Assembly: GCF_002994745.2 (NCBI RefSeq) | Contig: NC_037094.1 | Span: forward strand, 18,337,001-18,401,000 | Direction: 5' to 3' | DNA length: 64,000 bases | Origin: Rosa chinensis | Lineage: Eukaryota > Streptophyta > Magnoliopsida > Rosales > Rosaceae | Shown: one piece after another, positions 1 through 9,671 of the stretch | Numbering within the stretch: position 1 is the first letter of the stretch | Layout of the letters: every line of letters starts with the position of its first letter | The notes under the pieces: generated by a model | What the model was told of the DNA's origin: nothing | The model's input: only the letters and a program-made list of their open reading frames with translations | Database searches by the model: none | Position numbers and translations under genes: made by a program

Positions 1-1691
1 TTGTTCACATCGAGTTGGTGTAAGTGCCAACCCTTCATAGTTGCAAGGCTGAGAAGAACTTGTACTGTTGTTAACTTAGCAACAAGGGAAAATGTTTCTC
101 TATAGTCCACTTCCTCTATCTGATTGTATCCCTTAGCGACCAATCGAGCCTTATGTCTTTCAACAGACCCATCCGGGTTGAGTTTTATCTTGTAAACCCA
201 CTTGCAACCGATGGGTCGTTTGTTCGATGGAAGTGAGACCAAACTCCAGGTATGATTAGACCGGAGAGCTTGAATCTCTTTGTGCATCACCTCTCTCCAT
301 TGTAGACATTTAACAGCCTGCAAAAACGAGGTTGGTTCTTTTTGTATGGTGAGTTTAGTAGTAAAAGCTCTATGGTTAGGGGAAAGTCTAGTATAAGAAA
401 ATACATTAGAAAGAGAGTGGGTAGTACATTGAGGAGCCTTGTTTGTTGAAGACGAATGTGGAGGCCGAGAGGGAAGAGCATCTTCGATGTGAAAATCTTG
501 AAGAAAGGATGGTGTTTTGGTAGGTCTGCTAGAGCGACGTATTGGTGGTGATTGTGAAAGAGGCACAGGAGCAGAATTAGTGGGCGGTGATGAAGGAATG
601 ACAGACTCTAATGATGATTCCGTATTCAAAGGAATGATTGACTCATATGATGTGTTTGGACTGGATGTTAGGTCAGTTGGAGGATTTATAGGAAGAGAAT
701 CTTGAGTGTTTGATGAGATCTCATGATCAAAAGATGATGGAGCTGTTTGTGGCAAGAAAATGGGATCGTGATTTGTAGAGTGTGAATAAGAAGCAGATTG
801 AAAAGGAAAAGAATCCTCATAAAACACTACATCACGTGAAACCAAGACCTTTTGTTTCTCTAAATCATAAACACTATATCCCTTTTGACCGTGGGGATAA
901 CCCAAGAAAATACACTTGGTGGAACGGGCATCAAATTTTGATGGTTTGTAAGGATGTGTGGACGCAAAACACAAACACCCAAAAACCCGTAAATGTAAGT
1001 AGTTAGGTACCTTGTGAAACAACATTTCGAAAGGTGTTTTGCCTTTGAGAATTGGTGTGGATGTCCGATTTATGAGATAAGCAGAAGTAAGAATAACATC
1101 TCCCCAAAAAGATTTTGGTAAATGAGCTTGGAAAAGAAGAGCGCGAGCAACATTGAGCAAATTTCTATGCTTACGCTTTGCCACACCATTTTGCTATGGT
1201 GTGTTGACACAATTGGTTTGGTGGATTATCCCTTTTGACGCATAAAAATGTTCTATTTTAAACTAGGGACTATTGTCACATCGCACAATCTTGACTCTTT
1301 TACCAAATTGATTTTCAACTAGTTGAATGAAGTTGACTAGGAGACTGCGTGCTTCTGACTTGTGTTTCATTAAATACACCCAAGTGCACCTAGTGTGATC
1401 GTCAACCATGGTGAGGAAATATTGTGCACCAGTGTATGTAGGAATATGGTACCCACCCCAAATATCAACATGAATTAATTCAAAAGGAGATTCACTAGAA
1501 TTAACATGCAAAGGAAAAGGCATTCTGGTTTGTTTAGCCAGAGGACATACAGAACAGTTGCTTGTATCACAAGCCTTATTTGCAGGAAAGGGAAATAATA
1601 CAGAAACTTTGCTCGAAGGGTGACCGAGCCTTCGGTGCCAAAAACTTTGAGTGCGACCATGAACAGCATGACATCCACTACAAGACTGCAA
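1..1691 (-). pseudogene. Copia-0 pol: pre-integrase, integrase and N-terminal reverse transcriptase
   Basis: From 1691 downward the minus strand encodes the pre-integrase histidine motif HRRLGHPS with a Cx2C pair (SNCSVCPLA). The integrase core follows with HVDIWGG, MVDDHTR and the second acidic site CDNSP. The integrase tail reads FGCLCFAS, a serine/proline-rich linker follows, and the reverse transcriptase starts with CKWVYKIKLNPDGSVERHKA and the downstream LDV motif near position 1. Two in-frame TAG codons, at 1263-1265 (just after CDNSP) and 1194-1196 (before QNGVAKR), inactivate it. The reading frame is otherwise continuous from 1691 to the window edge. The enzyme would integrate and copy the element; here it is a remnant. 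Confidence 0.85.
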
Positions 1692-2280
1692 GAGGTATGT
1701 GGCAAGAGTTACAGGAGAGATTTTCTCACACTAACATAGTGCAGCTGTTCCATATTGAAAATACCATTCATGATTGTGAGCAAGGAACAAGTTCGGTCAC
1801 TTCTTTCTTTACCAAACTCAAAAGCTTATGGGATGAGAAGGATGTGCTATGCGAAATTCCTCCCTGCATTTGTGATGCTTCTAAGGAAATTAGGGCTTAC
1901 ATGAACACGCAGAAGACTATGAAATTCTTAATGGGCCTCAACGACAACCATGCAACAATCAGGAGCAGCATAGTGAACACGGAGCCTTTTCCTACAGTAA
2001 ACAAGGCTTATTCAATGGCACTCCGCCACGAGAAGCAAGCTGAGTTGTCCACCGGAAAAGCCTTGGCATAGCCAGAAGCCACTGCATTTGCCGTGAGGAG
2101 AGGCAGCCGTGAAAATGAAGATGGAGAAGGAGCAGCAAAGTGTGAGAAGTGTAACAAGACAAATCATTCTACCAAGAATTGTACGTCGTGAAAATCTCAA
2201 ATGCACTTTCTGCAATGGTAGATACCATACCTTTGAATATTTTCGATGAAGGAAGGCTACCATGGGAAAGGGTCAAGGAA
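1682..2280 (+). pseudogene. Copia-0 gag fragment in inverted orientation
   Basis: The plus strand here encodes a Copia gag (UBN2-type) segment beginning KTARGMWQELQERFSHTNI, with the conserved KFLMGLND motif. After an in-frame TAG at 2069-2071 comes a CCHC zinc knuckle, CEKCNKTNHSTKNC, at about 2137-2180. A second degenerate knuckle (CTFCNGRYH) follows in another frame. The first 80 or so residues of a normal gag are missing. The segment runs opposite to the pol gene beside it. The joint near 1682 switches within a few bases from plus-strand gag to minus-strand pre-integrase. Gag would form the cytoplasmic particle; this copy cannot. Confidence 0.8.
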
Positions 2281-2292
2281 GCTCTTATACCA
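2281..2292 (-). other. Primer-binding site of Copia-0 (initiator tRNA-Met type)
   Basis: The minus strand reads TGGTATAAGAGC, one mismatch from the plant retrotransposon consensus TGGTATCAGAGC that pairs with the 3' end of initiator tRNA-Met. It lies directly inside the LTR, which supports the LTR boundary and the minus orientation of the element. Confidence 0.7.
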
Positions 2293-2456
2293 TCAAGAGA
2301 AACAATAATTGAGGAATATTTTCATATCATTTACAGTTTGAAGATACAGATTTTATACAAAGTGCACAACTACACGATCCACAATTCTAGGCCTACAATC
2401 AAGCACTTATGTAACTAAACAATTATGACAGATTACACAAATCATCCAAATCAACA
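2293..2456 (-). repeat. LTR of Copia-0 (5' LTR), about 164 bp
   Basis: Minus-strand sequence starting TGTTGATTTGG, with a TATA-like TTGTATAAAATC, and ending beside a primer-binding site. The end reads ...TCTCTTGA rather than the canonical CA, so the last bases appear mutated or the boundary is off by a base or two. The second LTR is outside the window, so identity cannot be compared. Confidence 0.6.
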
Positions 2457-2481
2457 CATTGACTCATTCTGAATCCTTCCT

Positions 2482-3498
2482 TTACTAACGCAGCAGTATG
2501 TCCTTCCTCAAGAAACTGCGAAAAGGATTGACAGGAGGGTCATGCAGATGGTAGCAAAGAGGGAGGAGGAGAGAAAGAGGGAGATAGAGGAGGAGAGGGA
2601 GAGAAGAAAGCGGTTGAAGAAAGAGAAGTTGGTGAAGGCTATGGAGTATGAGGAGCAGGAGTGGACGAAACCGGTTGAGAGGAAGAGAAAATATAGAAAC
2701 AAGGAGGAGGATGAGGAAAAAGAGAGAGACGAATGGGAGTGTGTAGTTTGTAGGAAGGTGTTTAGGAGTGAGCGGCAGTGAAGGAATCATGAGCAATCAA
2801 AAAAGCATCTCCGCATGGTTGCAAAGTTAATGGAGTTGTTGGAGGTTTTGGAGGAAGCAAAAAGGAATGAGGTGGTTGGAGGGAGTGATAGCGAAGAGGA
2901 GTTTGTTGATGGTGTTAATGATAATCAGAGGGAAAAGCTTAGTGAAACAGGTGAAGTTGATGATGAAGAAGTGGAAGAGGATGAGATGGGTGTTCTTGGA
3001 GCAATGGTGGTGAGGCAAAAGACGATGGAAAAGGTTGGTGAAGATATTCTTCAATCAATATTGGTTGAACCCACGACGACCAGTAGTCAAGAGGTAAACA
3101 ATGCTGACAAGGTGGCTATGGAGCATGACAAGCTAAAGAACACCAATAAGAACGGAGAAGAGAGGAAACCTAGGAGGAGAAGAGCTAAGAGTACTAGAAA
3201 TAACGAACATGATGGTTCAAATATGAAGGAATCCAAACCGGATTGTAACGTAGAAAAAGGATATGATGAGGATCAGATCAAGAAAATGGAGGGTGGAGGG
3301 AGGAAAGAGAGGAGCGGTAAGAAGAGCAATGGTAAAGGAGATATTGAGCAAAAGAAAATGAGAAGTGGAGGAAGGAGGGAAGAGAAGAAGGCTAAGAATA
3401 GAAATGGTGGAGAAAGAAGAATTAATGAGCATGGTACATCCTATTTTTCTGCTGTGAATGAGAGTTATCTGAACATGTTACATATGATATTCATATAA
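2482..3498 (+). pseudogene. JJJ1-like DnaJ / C2H2 zinc-finger protein fragment
   Basis: The frame from about 2482 encodes an Arg/Lys/Glu-rich helical stretch (KRIDRRVMQMVAKREEERK, then AMEYEEQEW). A single C2H2 finger follows, ECVVCRKVFRSERQ-stop-RNHEQSKKH. An acidic then basic low-complexity tail runs to a TAA at 3496-3498. This order matches the middle of plant JJJ1-type proteins (At1g74250-like), which work with Hsp70 in late cytoplasmic 60S ribosome maturation. An in-frame TGA at 2779-2781 replaces the tryptophan normally found inside the finger, between the cysteines and histidines. The N-terminal J domain and the second finger are absent. No intron is visible. I judge it a decayed partial copy. 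Confidence 0.75.
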
Positions 3499-4168
3499 GG
3501 TAAAGGAGATGAAAATTATACGGAGGGGAATATGAAGAAAGAGGCCGCAAAAAAACAAATCAAAGAACTACTACGCACATATACATACAACGTAGTATTG
3601 ATCAAGACAGAAAATATCTTCTTTTTTGGGTCTGCAGATTACACCGGAGGCTAGCTAGATGCCTAGAATTTGTTGTTTAAATTAACCCATCCCGTCCTTA
3701 TATTGATTGTGTGCGCTTTGTGTAATGAATAACTTAGTTTTATCTTCCAATATTGATAAGGGCAATGATATAGGGCCTCAATGAGGCCTAAGATTTGTGG
3801 TATCAATCTTAGGTGTCAAGCCATGTCATCTATACACATCACTAATTTATCAAATCATGCCATGTAATTCTTGACTAAAAATACCATCTTATTTTCAAAA
3901 TCTAATGGCTCTAAATTATTTTAGCTTTCTTCTAAAAAAAATATATTATTTTGTTTTTTCCTTACCTTTTCAATTACCAGATTTCATAGGTTTTAATTAC
4001 GATTTCAATACATTTTCTTTCCATTTTTGTGGATTCAATTTAATTTTTGAATTTTCTAATTAATTTGTTAGTGTAAGGAAACTAATATTCTATTAATTCT
4101 ATTAAATTCATTTATTAAAAGAGTAGAATATTACTTCACTTTACCAGATTTTGATGGGTTACAATTAA
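3499..4168. other. AT-rich DNA without recognisable genes
   Basis: No convincing reading frame or RNA gene is visible. A stretch at about 3977-4060 (ccagatttca..., ttttctttccatttttgtgg) resembles the DNA at 4143-4173 plus 35848-35900 on the two sides of the Copia-A nest. The pre-insertion site therefore looks like a diverged short direct duplication of about 80 bp. Confidence 0.5.
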
Positions 4169-4173
4169 GATAT
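4169..4173. repeat. Left target-site duplication of Copia-A (GATAT)
   Basis: GATAT here matches GATAT at 35843-35847 immediately outside the right LTR. It is seen only after mentally removing CACTA-1: base 4174 is the first T of the left LTR and its second base is 17552. Confidence 0.85.
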
Positions 4174-4174
4174 T

Positions 4175-4345
4175 CACTACAAGAATTTTGTTTATTGATA
4201 GCACAAATTAATAGCGTTTTTCCCTTAAGTGCTATTATTTGTCACTTTTAAGACCCAAAAAAAAAACCCAATATTGAAACGCTATGGTATTACTGGAAAG
4301 GTTACCGCCAGTAGAAAAGTGAAGGCGGGATTAAAAAATTTGGTT
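4175..4345. repeat. CACTA-1 5' terminus and subterminal repeats
   Basis: After the CACTACAAGAA terminus there are a few copies of a motif like AATAGCGTTT or AGTGCTATT (about 4196-4290), presumed binding sites for the transposon's DNA-binding protein. They are sparser than at the 3' end. Confidence 0.75.
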
Positions 4346-5160
4346 TCGCAGTTCGGCTTATTCATTTAGAGCGTTTAGCTTATCGAATGAATAAAAAAAC
4401 AACAGGAGTTTATTAGAGCGTTTTCACTCCACCGCTGCCCTCATCGTCATTCTGTCTCCTCCTCCTCTCATCCTCTTACTCCCCTTCATCATTGCCGCTG
4501 CCGTCATTGCCATTCTCTTCAATTCTTGTGAGGTGAGTTTATTCTATTCCTTATGTTTTACTCTTCCAAGCTTCGTGTTCTGGTGGTTTTCTTTCACAAG
4601 TGAGATTGGGTATATATTTGGACTGAGTTTTAATCTATTTGGGTTTTTGTTTCCCTTGATTTCTTCGATGGGTTTTTATGTCTCTTGAAGATTGGGTGCT
4701 TTGATTTCGTGTTTTTGTGAAAGTTATTTGTTATTTTTGTAGTTTTGATTGAGCGAGGCGATTTGAGGGGACTCTCTGCTCTTTCTCAAACTAGACAGCA
4801 AAGCTGCTTGTTGATGCTTCTCAATCATCCGAACGACCAGTATCTCTAACTCGCTTTGGAATTTTCTTGGAGGTTCATTTTGCTTCATTCGTTTGGTCAT
4901 GATCGATTTTTGTTCCAACAGCTCTTGCTTATTTTTGACTTTTGCTTATTCTGTGTGTGGGCATGTCCTCACTGATTTATTGGAGTTGGTTTTGGTTGCT
5001 GAGAGAAAAGAAAGAGAGAGATAGAAACCAAAAAGAAGAGGCCAATTTGCCAATTGGGCTATAAAAATTTGATGGTTTGTGAAATTCAATGTTGAATTGA
5101 TGTGTGTTTGTTCCATTAACTTTCAATTCCAATAGATTTCTTCTGCAACATATCTTTAAT

Positions 5161-5359
5161 TTGTGTAATGGTGTAGTATGTAAGTTGCCTTTTTGTTTGT
5201 TTTTATAGTTTTGATGGATGATAGTGGTAATGGATAGATTATTTGGTTGGTTAATCAATTGAAGAATTGATGGCGTTGTATCATAGTTTATATATCTGGG
5301 CAACTAGGTGCTCAGTACCTTTAGTAAAACTTCTAATCTCTAAACCTGAGACTGTAAAC
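5161..5359. repeat. Direct repeat copy 1 (about 199 bp) inside CACTA-1
   Basis: Begins TTGTGTAATGGTGTAGTATG and ends GAGACTGTAAAC. The second copy at 5668-5868 differs at only a few positions plus a small insertion, so the duplication is recent compared with the decay of the transposase gene. Confidence 0.85.
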
Positions 5360-5667
5360 TGTTTTCCTTCAATTAGTTGTGTGGTTTTTAATGTTTAGCT
5401 ATCCTTTGATTTTGATTAATTTATTTGACACAGGCTAAAATTTTACACTACATTGTTGTCTAAAGGTGTAGTATTGTATCACAAGTCTGTTTTTAATTAA
5501 AATTATGCATTAAGTTTCTTCTTTAAAACATTTGGATTAATCAATTGACACAAAATTTAAATTCCGTCATCAGATTTTATCAATTCAATCATGTTTATCA
5601 CAAGTCTGTTTTTACCGTTTCTTCTTCCTTTATTTGTTTTTAGGCATTAAATATCTAATTGAACTAT

Positions 5668-5868
5668 TTGTGTAATGGTGTAGTATGTAAGTTGCCTTTT
5701 TGTTTGTTTTTATAGTTTTGATGGATGACAGTGGTAATGGATAGATTATTTGGTTGGTTAATCAATTGAAGAATTGACGGCATTGTATCATAGTTTATAT
5801 ATATGGGCAACTAGGTGCTCAGTAAACCTTTAGTAAAACTTATAATCTCTAAACCTGAGACTGTAAAC
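5668..5868. repeat. Direct repeat copy 2 (about 201 bp) inside CACTA-1
   Basis: Near-identical to 5161-5359, about 300 bp downstream of it. Together they could mark a local duplication inside the leader intron. Confidence 0.85.
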
Positions 5869-6997
5869 CATAAAGAAGAGGAAGAGGATGGGAAAAGAAA
5901 AGGGAGAATAGGGAGATGAAAAGAGGAAGAAGAAAGAAAAGAGAGGGGAGGGGAGTGCGACTAGTTGAAAAAGAAAGAAGAATGAGAAGTACAAAGGGGG
6001 AGACGGAGAGGGATTGAGAAGAGAGAATTTGTGAGTTTGGGGTTTTTTTCAAAGGCTGCGATTGGGTATTTCTAGATTGGAGGAGAGTAAAGCTATAGAA
6101 TTGTGTGAGTTTCGATTAAGTGTTAGAAGGAGAAGAAGGATGAACGAATGGGAATGAGAGTTTGATTTTTCTGCTATTGAAACTGAATTGTGGGATGGCA
6201 AAGGGAGGAAGTTTTCAGAAGTGAAGGGTTTCCATTCGGGTTGTTTAGCATCTAAGGTTGTCTTGCTTTATGTTCTTTTAGTTTCAGTTTTAGAAGAGTT
6301 TGGGTGACGGGTAGTGGAGAGTAGGTTTTCTTGTTTTGGTTGACTCTCGTAAAATAAAAGCACTTTTGTTTGTAAGTAGCACTTGGAATCCTTTTGGGAT
6401 CTAATTGCTAAATTAGTTTTGTTGTGAACATATTCTGCAAATTCTCTTCCTGCTTTTTTTTCGTATTGGAATTTTAAATTCATCTGGCAAAAAAAAAAAA
6501 ATCGTTTATAGGAGTAACATTGTGGTTGCTTGTTCAATGTTGTATTGATTCTGGATGTATTCAAATGCTTTTCGCTGCAGGAGATTAACCATGCTGGAGC
6601 TAGTGGGTTATGGGCTGAGCTTGTAAGCAGCAGAGGTACTTCTCAACTCTCAAAACTCTAGATAATGCAAAGTGAAAAAGAATGTTTATTATAGAAAGCT
6701 ACTAAACATGGATCTGTCTCTATGAAAAGAGTGGGATCGCATGTAGACCAACTCCTTACATGCTCATTGAATATTGTTAAACTTAGAGTTTGGGTTTTGC
6801 CATCAGATAACCGTTCCGTATCAACTTAGAGATGACTGTGCTTCAATTAGTATAGAAGCTGCAACTTCAATGGTTGTGCTTTTGTGCGAGTATGTGTGTG
6901 TTCATAGCTATTTGAGTATCTTTCTACTGTCTCAAGTGTGTGTTTTCATTGATCATTGCTCTCCTAAAAAGTCAGATGTATATATATAATAAATTAA

Positions 6998-7588
6998 GGA
7001 CAAAATACTATTTACTCCCTATACTTATAGGGTATCGACGTTTCAGTCCCTGACGTTTCAATTTCACCTAAAAAGTCCCTGAACTTTCCAATTTCACCTA
7101 AAAAGTCCCTGCCGTCAATTTTCCGTTAAAAAGTCTGTTATCTTGCTGACGTGGCACTATTTCAACAGTAAAATGACTATTTTACCCTTTCTGACCCAAA
7201 AAAAAATATTTACTCTTTTTAAACTCTTTTTTCTCTGTTTTTTTTTTTTAATTTGTTCTTTTTTATTCATACTTTTTTTTTAACTCTTTTTTCTCTATTT
7301 TTTTAATTTGTTCTTTTTTATTCCTACTTTTTTTAAACTCTTTTTTCTCTATTTTTTTAATTTGTTCTCTTTTTTTTTTCCTACTCTTTTTTCTCTATTT
7401 TTTTAATTTGTTCTTTTTTATTCCTACTTTTTTTTAACTCTTTTTTCTCTATTTTTTTTAATTTGTTCTCTTTTTCTTTTCCTACCCTTTTTTCTCTCTT
7501 TTTTAACTCTCTTTTCTCTTTTTTTTATTTGTTCTCTCTGTTTTTTTTTTAACACTATTTTCTCTTTTTTATTTATTTGTTCGCTCTC

Positions 7589-7627
<39 letters not shown>

Positions 7628-8839
7628 CTTTCTCTTTTCTATTTAGCTCTTCTTCCTCTTCCTCCTCTCTACTCTTCGGCCTTATTTTCCTCCTCCCTGA
7701 TCGCAGCTCCAGTTTTCGGCCACGCTTGGAAGCTGGAATGGTCGGGTTCTCTTCCCTTCAGATTTCGGCCCCTTCGTGGTGTCGGAGATATATCATAAGC
7801 TTTCTCTCGACGTCAATGACGTTTCTTTGGTGTTGGTTTGCTGAGATGATGAGCCAATAGAGATTCAAAGAGGATAAGATATTTGAGTTTTCTTGCAAGT
7901 TTCCATGTTTTGGTCTATTTGGCAGTTTCTGATCGTAACTTTAGAGAGAAATGTTTGAACTGTTTTGGCACCGAAGAAAGGGAGGTGGAACGTGAATTGA
8001 TTTGATTTGGGTGTGCTCCGATTTGATTTGGAACCACTGTATGGATAGAGGTGATTAGGAGAGGTGGTGATGCTTGCTAGCATGATGGGGATGATGGATG
8101 GACGGTGGAATGGTCAGCACTTGCTTGGAGCGGCGGGCACGCCAACGGTGATTAGGAGAGGTGGTGATGCTCGCCGAAAACTGGAGCTGAGATCAGGGAG
8201 GAGGAAAAGAAGGCCGAAGAGCAGAGAGGAGGGAGAGGAAGAAGAGGTAAACAGAAAAGAGAAAGAAATAAATAAAAAAAACAAAACAAAAGAGAGAGAA
8301 CAAATAAAAAAAAAGAGGAAAAAAGTTTTTTTTTTTTAAAAGAGAAAAAAGAGTTAAAGAAAAAAGTGTAGGAAAAAAAAGAAGAGAAAAGAGGGTTAAA
8401 AAAAAAGAGAACAAATAAATAAATAAATAAAAAGAGAAAAGAGAGTTAAAAAAAAAAAGAGAAAAAAGAGTAGGCAAAAAAAAAAGAACAAATTAAAAAA
8501 ATAGAGAAAAAAAAAGTAGGAATAAAAAAGAACAAATTAAAAAAATAGAGAAAAAAGAGTAAAAAAAAAAAGAACAAACTAAAAAAATAGAGAAAAAAGA
8601 GTTTAAAAAAAAGCAAAAAAAAAAGAGTAAATTTTTTTTTGGGTCAGTAAGGGTAAAATAGTCATTTTACTGTTGAAATAGTGTCACGTCAGCAAGATAA
8701 CAGATTTTTAACGGAAAATTGACGGTAGGGACTTTTTAGATGAAATTGGAAAGTTCAGGGACTTTTTAGGTGAAATTGAAACGTCAAGGACTGAAACGTC
8801 GAGACCCTATAAGTATAGGGAGTAAACAGTATTTTGTCC
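6998..8839. mobile_element. Mutator-like foldback element with very long inverted repeats, nested in CACTA-1
   Basis: The ends GGACAAAATACTATTTACTCCC and GGGAGTAAACAGTATTTTGTCC are inverted repeats. They are flanked by a perfect 9-bp target duplication, ATAAATTAA, at 6989-6997 and 8840-8848, the length typical of Mutator superfamily insertions. The arms pair over about 6998-7722 and 8173-8839. Their inner parts are almost pure pyrimidine (7200-7640) and purine (8220-8640). The 450-bp centre (7723-8172) has no recognised domain, and a 25-bp segment (GGTGATTAGGAGAGGTGG...) occurs twice in it at 8050 and 8149. It has no transposase and must be non-autonomous. Confidence 0.92.
7592..7626. repeat. 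(TA)n microsatellite
   Basis: An uninterrupted run of about 17 TA units in the left arm of the foldback element. The right arm does not contain a matching run. Confidence 0.9.
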
Positions 8840-9671
8840 ATAAATTAACATGATTCTAATTGTATAAAGTTGTTGACTTCAGTTAGGGTGATTAGCTTTT
8901 CTGCACAAAGTGAATTGCACACAGAACCTTGGCCTTTGACTCATGTTTAGTGGTTATTATGTGCCATTTCAATTAGCTTGTTTAGTGACTTAGGAGTTAA
9001 CGCCTCATCCTATTCTATTAGAAAAGGTTGTAAGATCAATAAAGATAATTTTTAATGAAGTTTAGTGTGGTATAACTAAGGCATTTGTGACAAGGTTCTC
9101 TTCTATCATATTCCTGTTCATTTGTTCACACACCCCTTGAATGTTTTCGCAGTTAGACCCTTTTTTTTCGTCTTCTTTCTTTCTTTCTTTCTATAATGCT
9201 ATTTCTTTCTCAATCTGATACGTGAACCTCATAATTTCTTAACACTTTAGATTTATTATTTATTACTTAATTAAATCTCAACATTGCTGCTAGGATATTC
9301 AAGGACAATATATACGATCGTGTGGCATAGCTGGTTTGAAATTGTTTTCTCAACACAAGTAGTAAGTTCCACACCCCCTCCTTCCTCTCTCTTCCTTTTA
9401 CGTATCAAGAAACTATGGTACATTAATTGAAAAAATATAGTGAGAACATCCTATTGCATGTCTCACTTGTTTCCCATATTCTATATATGCATGATAAATA
9501 TGTTTATAGATTTTAATTTATGCATGTACCTCAGATAGCATATGTAATTAATTCCACAATGAATAGTTTGCTTAATGAAGAAATTGCTCTCGAATTTTAT
9601 GCACTTCCATAACTCGTAAGTAGTTGTTGTTTGAATTTTAGATTTTGCTTGCCTACAAATTACATGAATAT

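Larger units (their letters stand above)
1..2456 (-). mobile_element. Copia-type LTR retrotransposon (Copia-0), cut by window edge, internally rearranged
   Basis: Read on the minus strand, the element begins with an LTR at 2456-2293 and a primer-binding site at 2292-2281. It continues through pre-integrase, integrase, linker and the start of reverse transcriptase, down to position 1 where the window ends. The order zinc-binding motif, integrase, reverse transcriptase is that of Ty1/Copia elements. Between the primer-binding site and pol, the gag region (about 1682-2280) lies on the opposite strand, so part of the element has been inverted. The second LTR would lie outside the window. The outer flank after 2456 begins cattg; its partner duplication cannot be seen. 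Confidence 0.85.
4346..9671 (+). other. CACTA-1 5' leader and long non-coding region
   Basis: No protein domain is visible from 4346 to the transposase start, apart from the nested foldback element at 6998-8839. A C/T-rich stretch at 4420-4533 ending in a good splice donor (gag/gtgagttt) could be a first non-coding exon. A 199-bp segment at 5161-5359 is repeated at 5668-5868. A purine-rich tract covers about 5869-6030. Confidence 0.5.

Noticed and set aside
2485..3432. Long minus-strand open frames rich in Leu, Ile and Phe opposite the JJJ1-like fragment
   Set aside because: They are the antisense of a Glu/Arg/Lys-rich coding strand, which automatically reads as hydrophobic, and show no domain.
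8193..8477. Phe/Leu-rich minus-strand frame that looks like a membrane protein
   Set aside because: It is the translation of a homopurine/homopyrimidine tract in the arm of a foldback element, not a gene.
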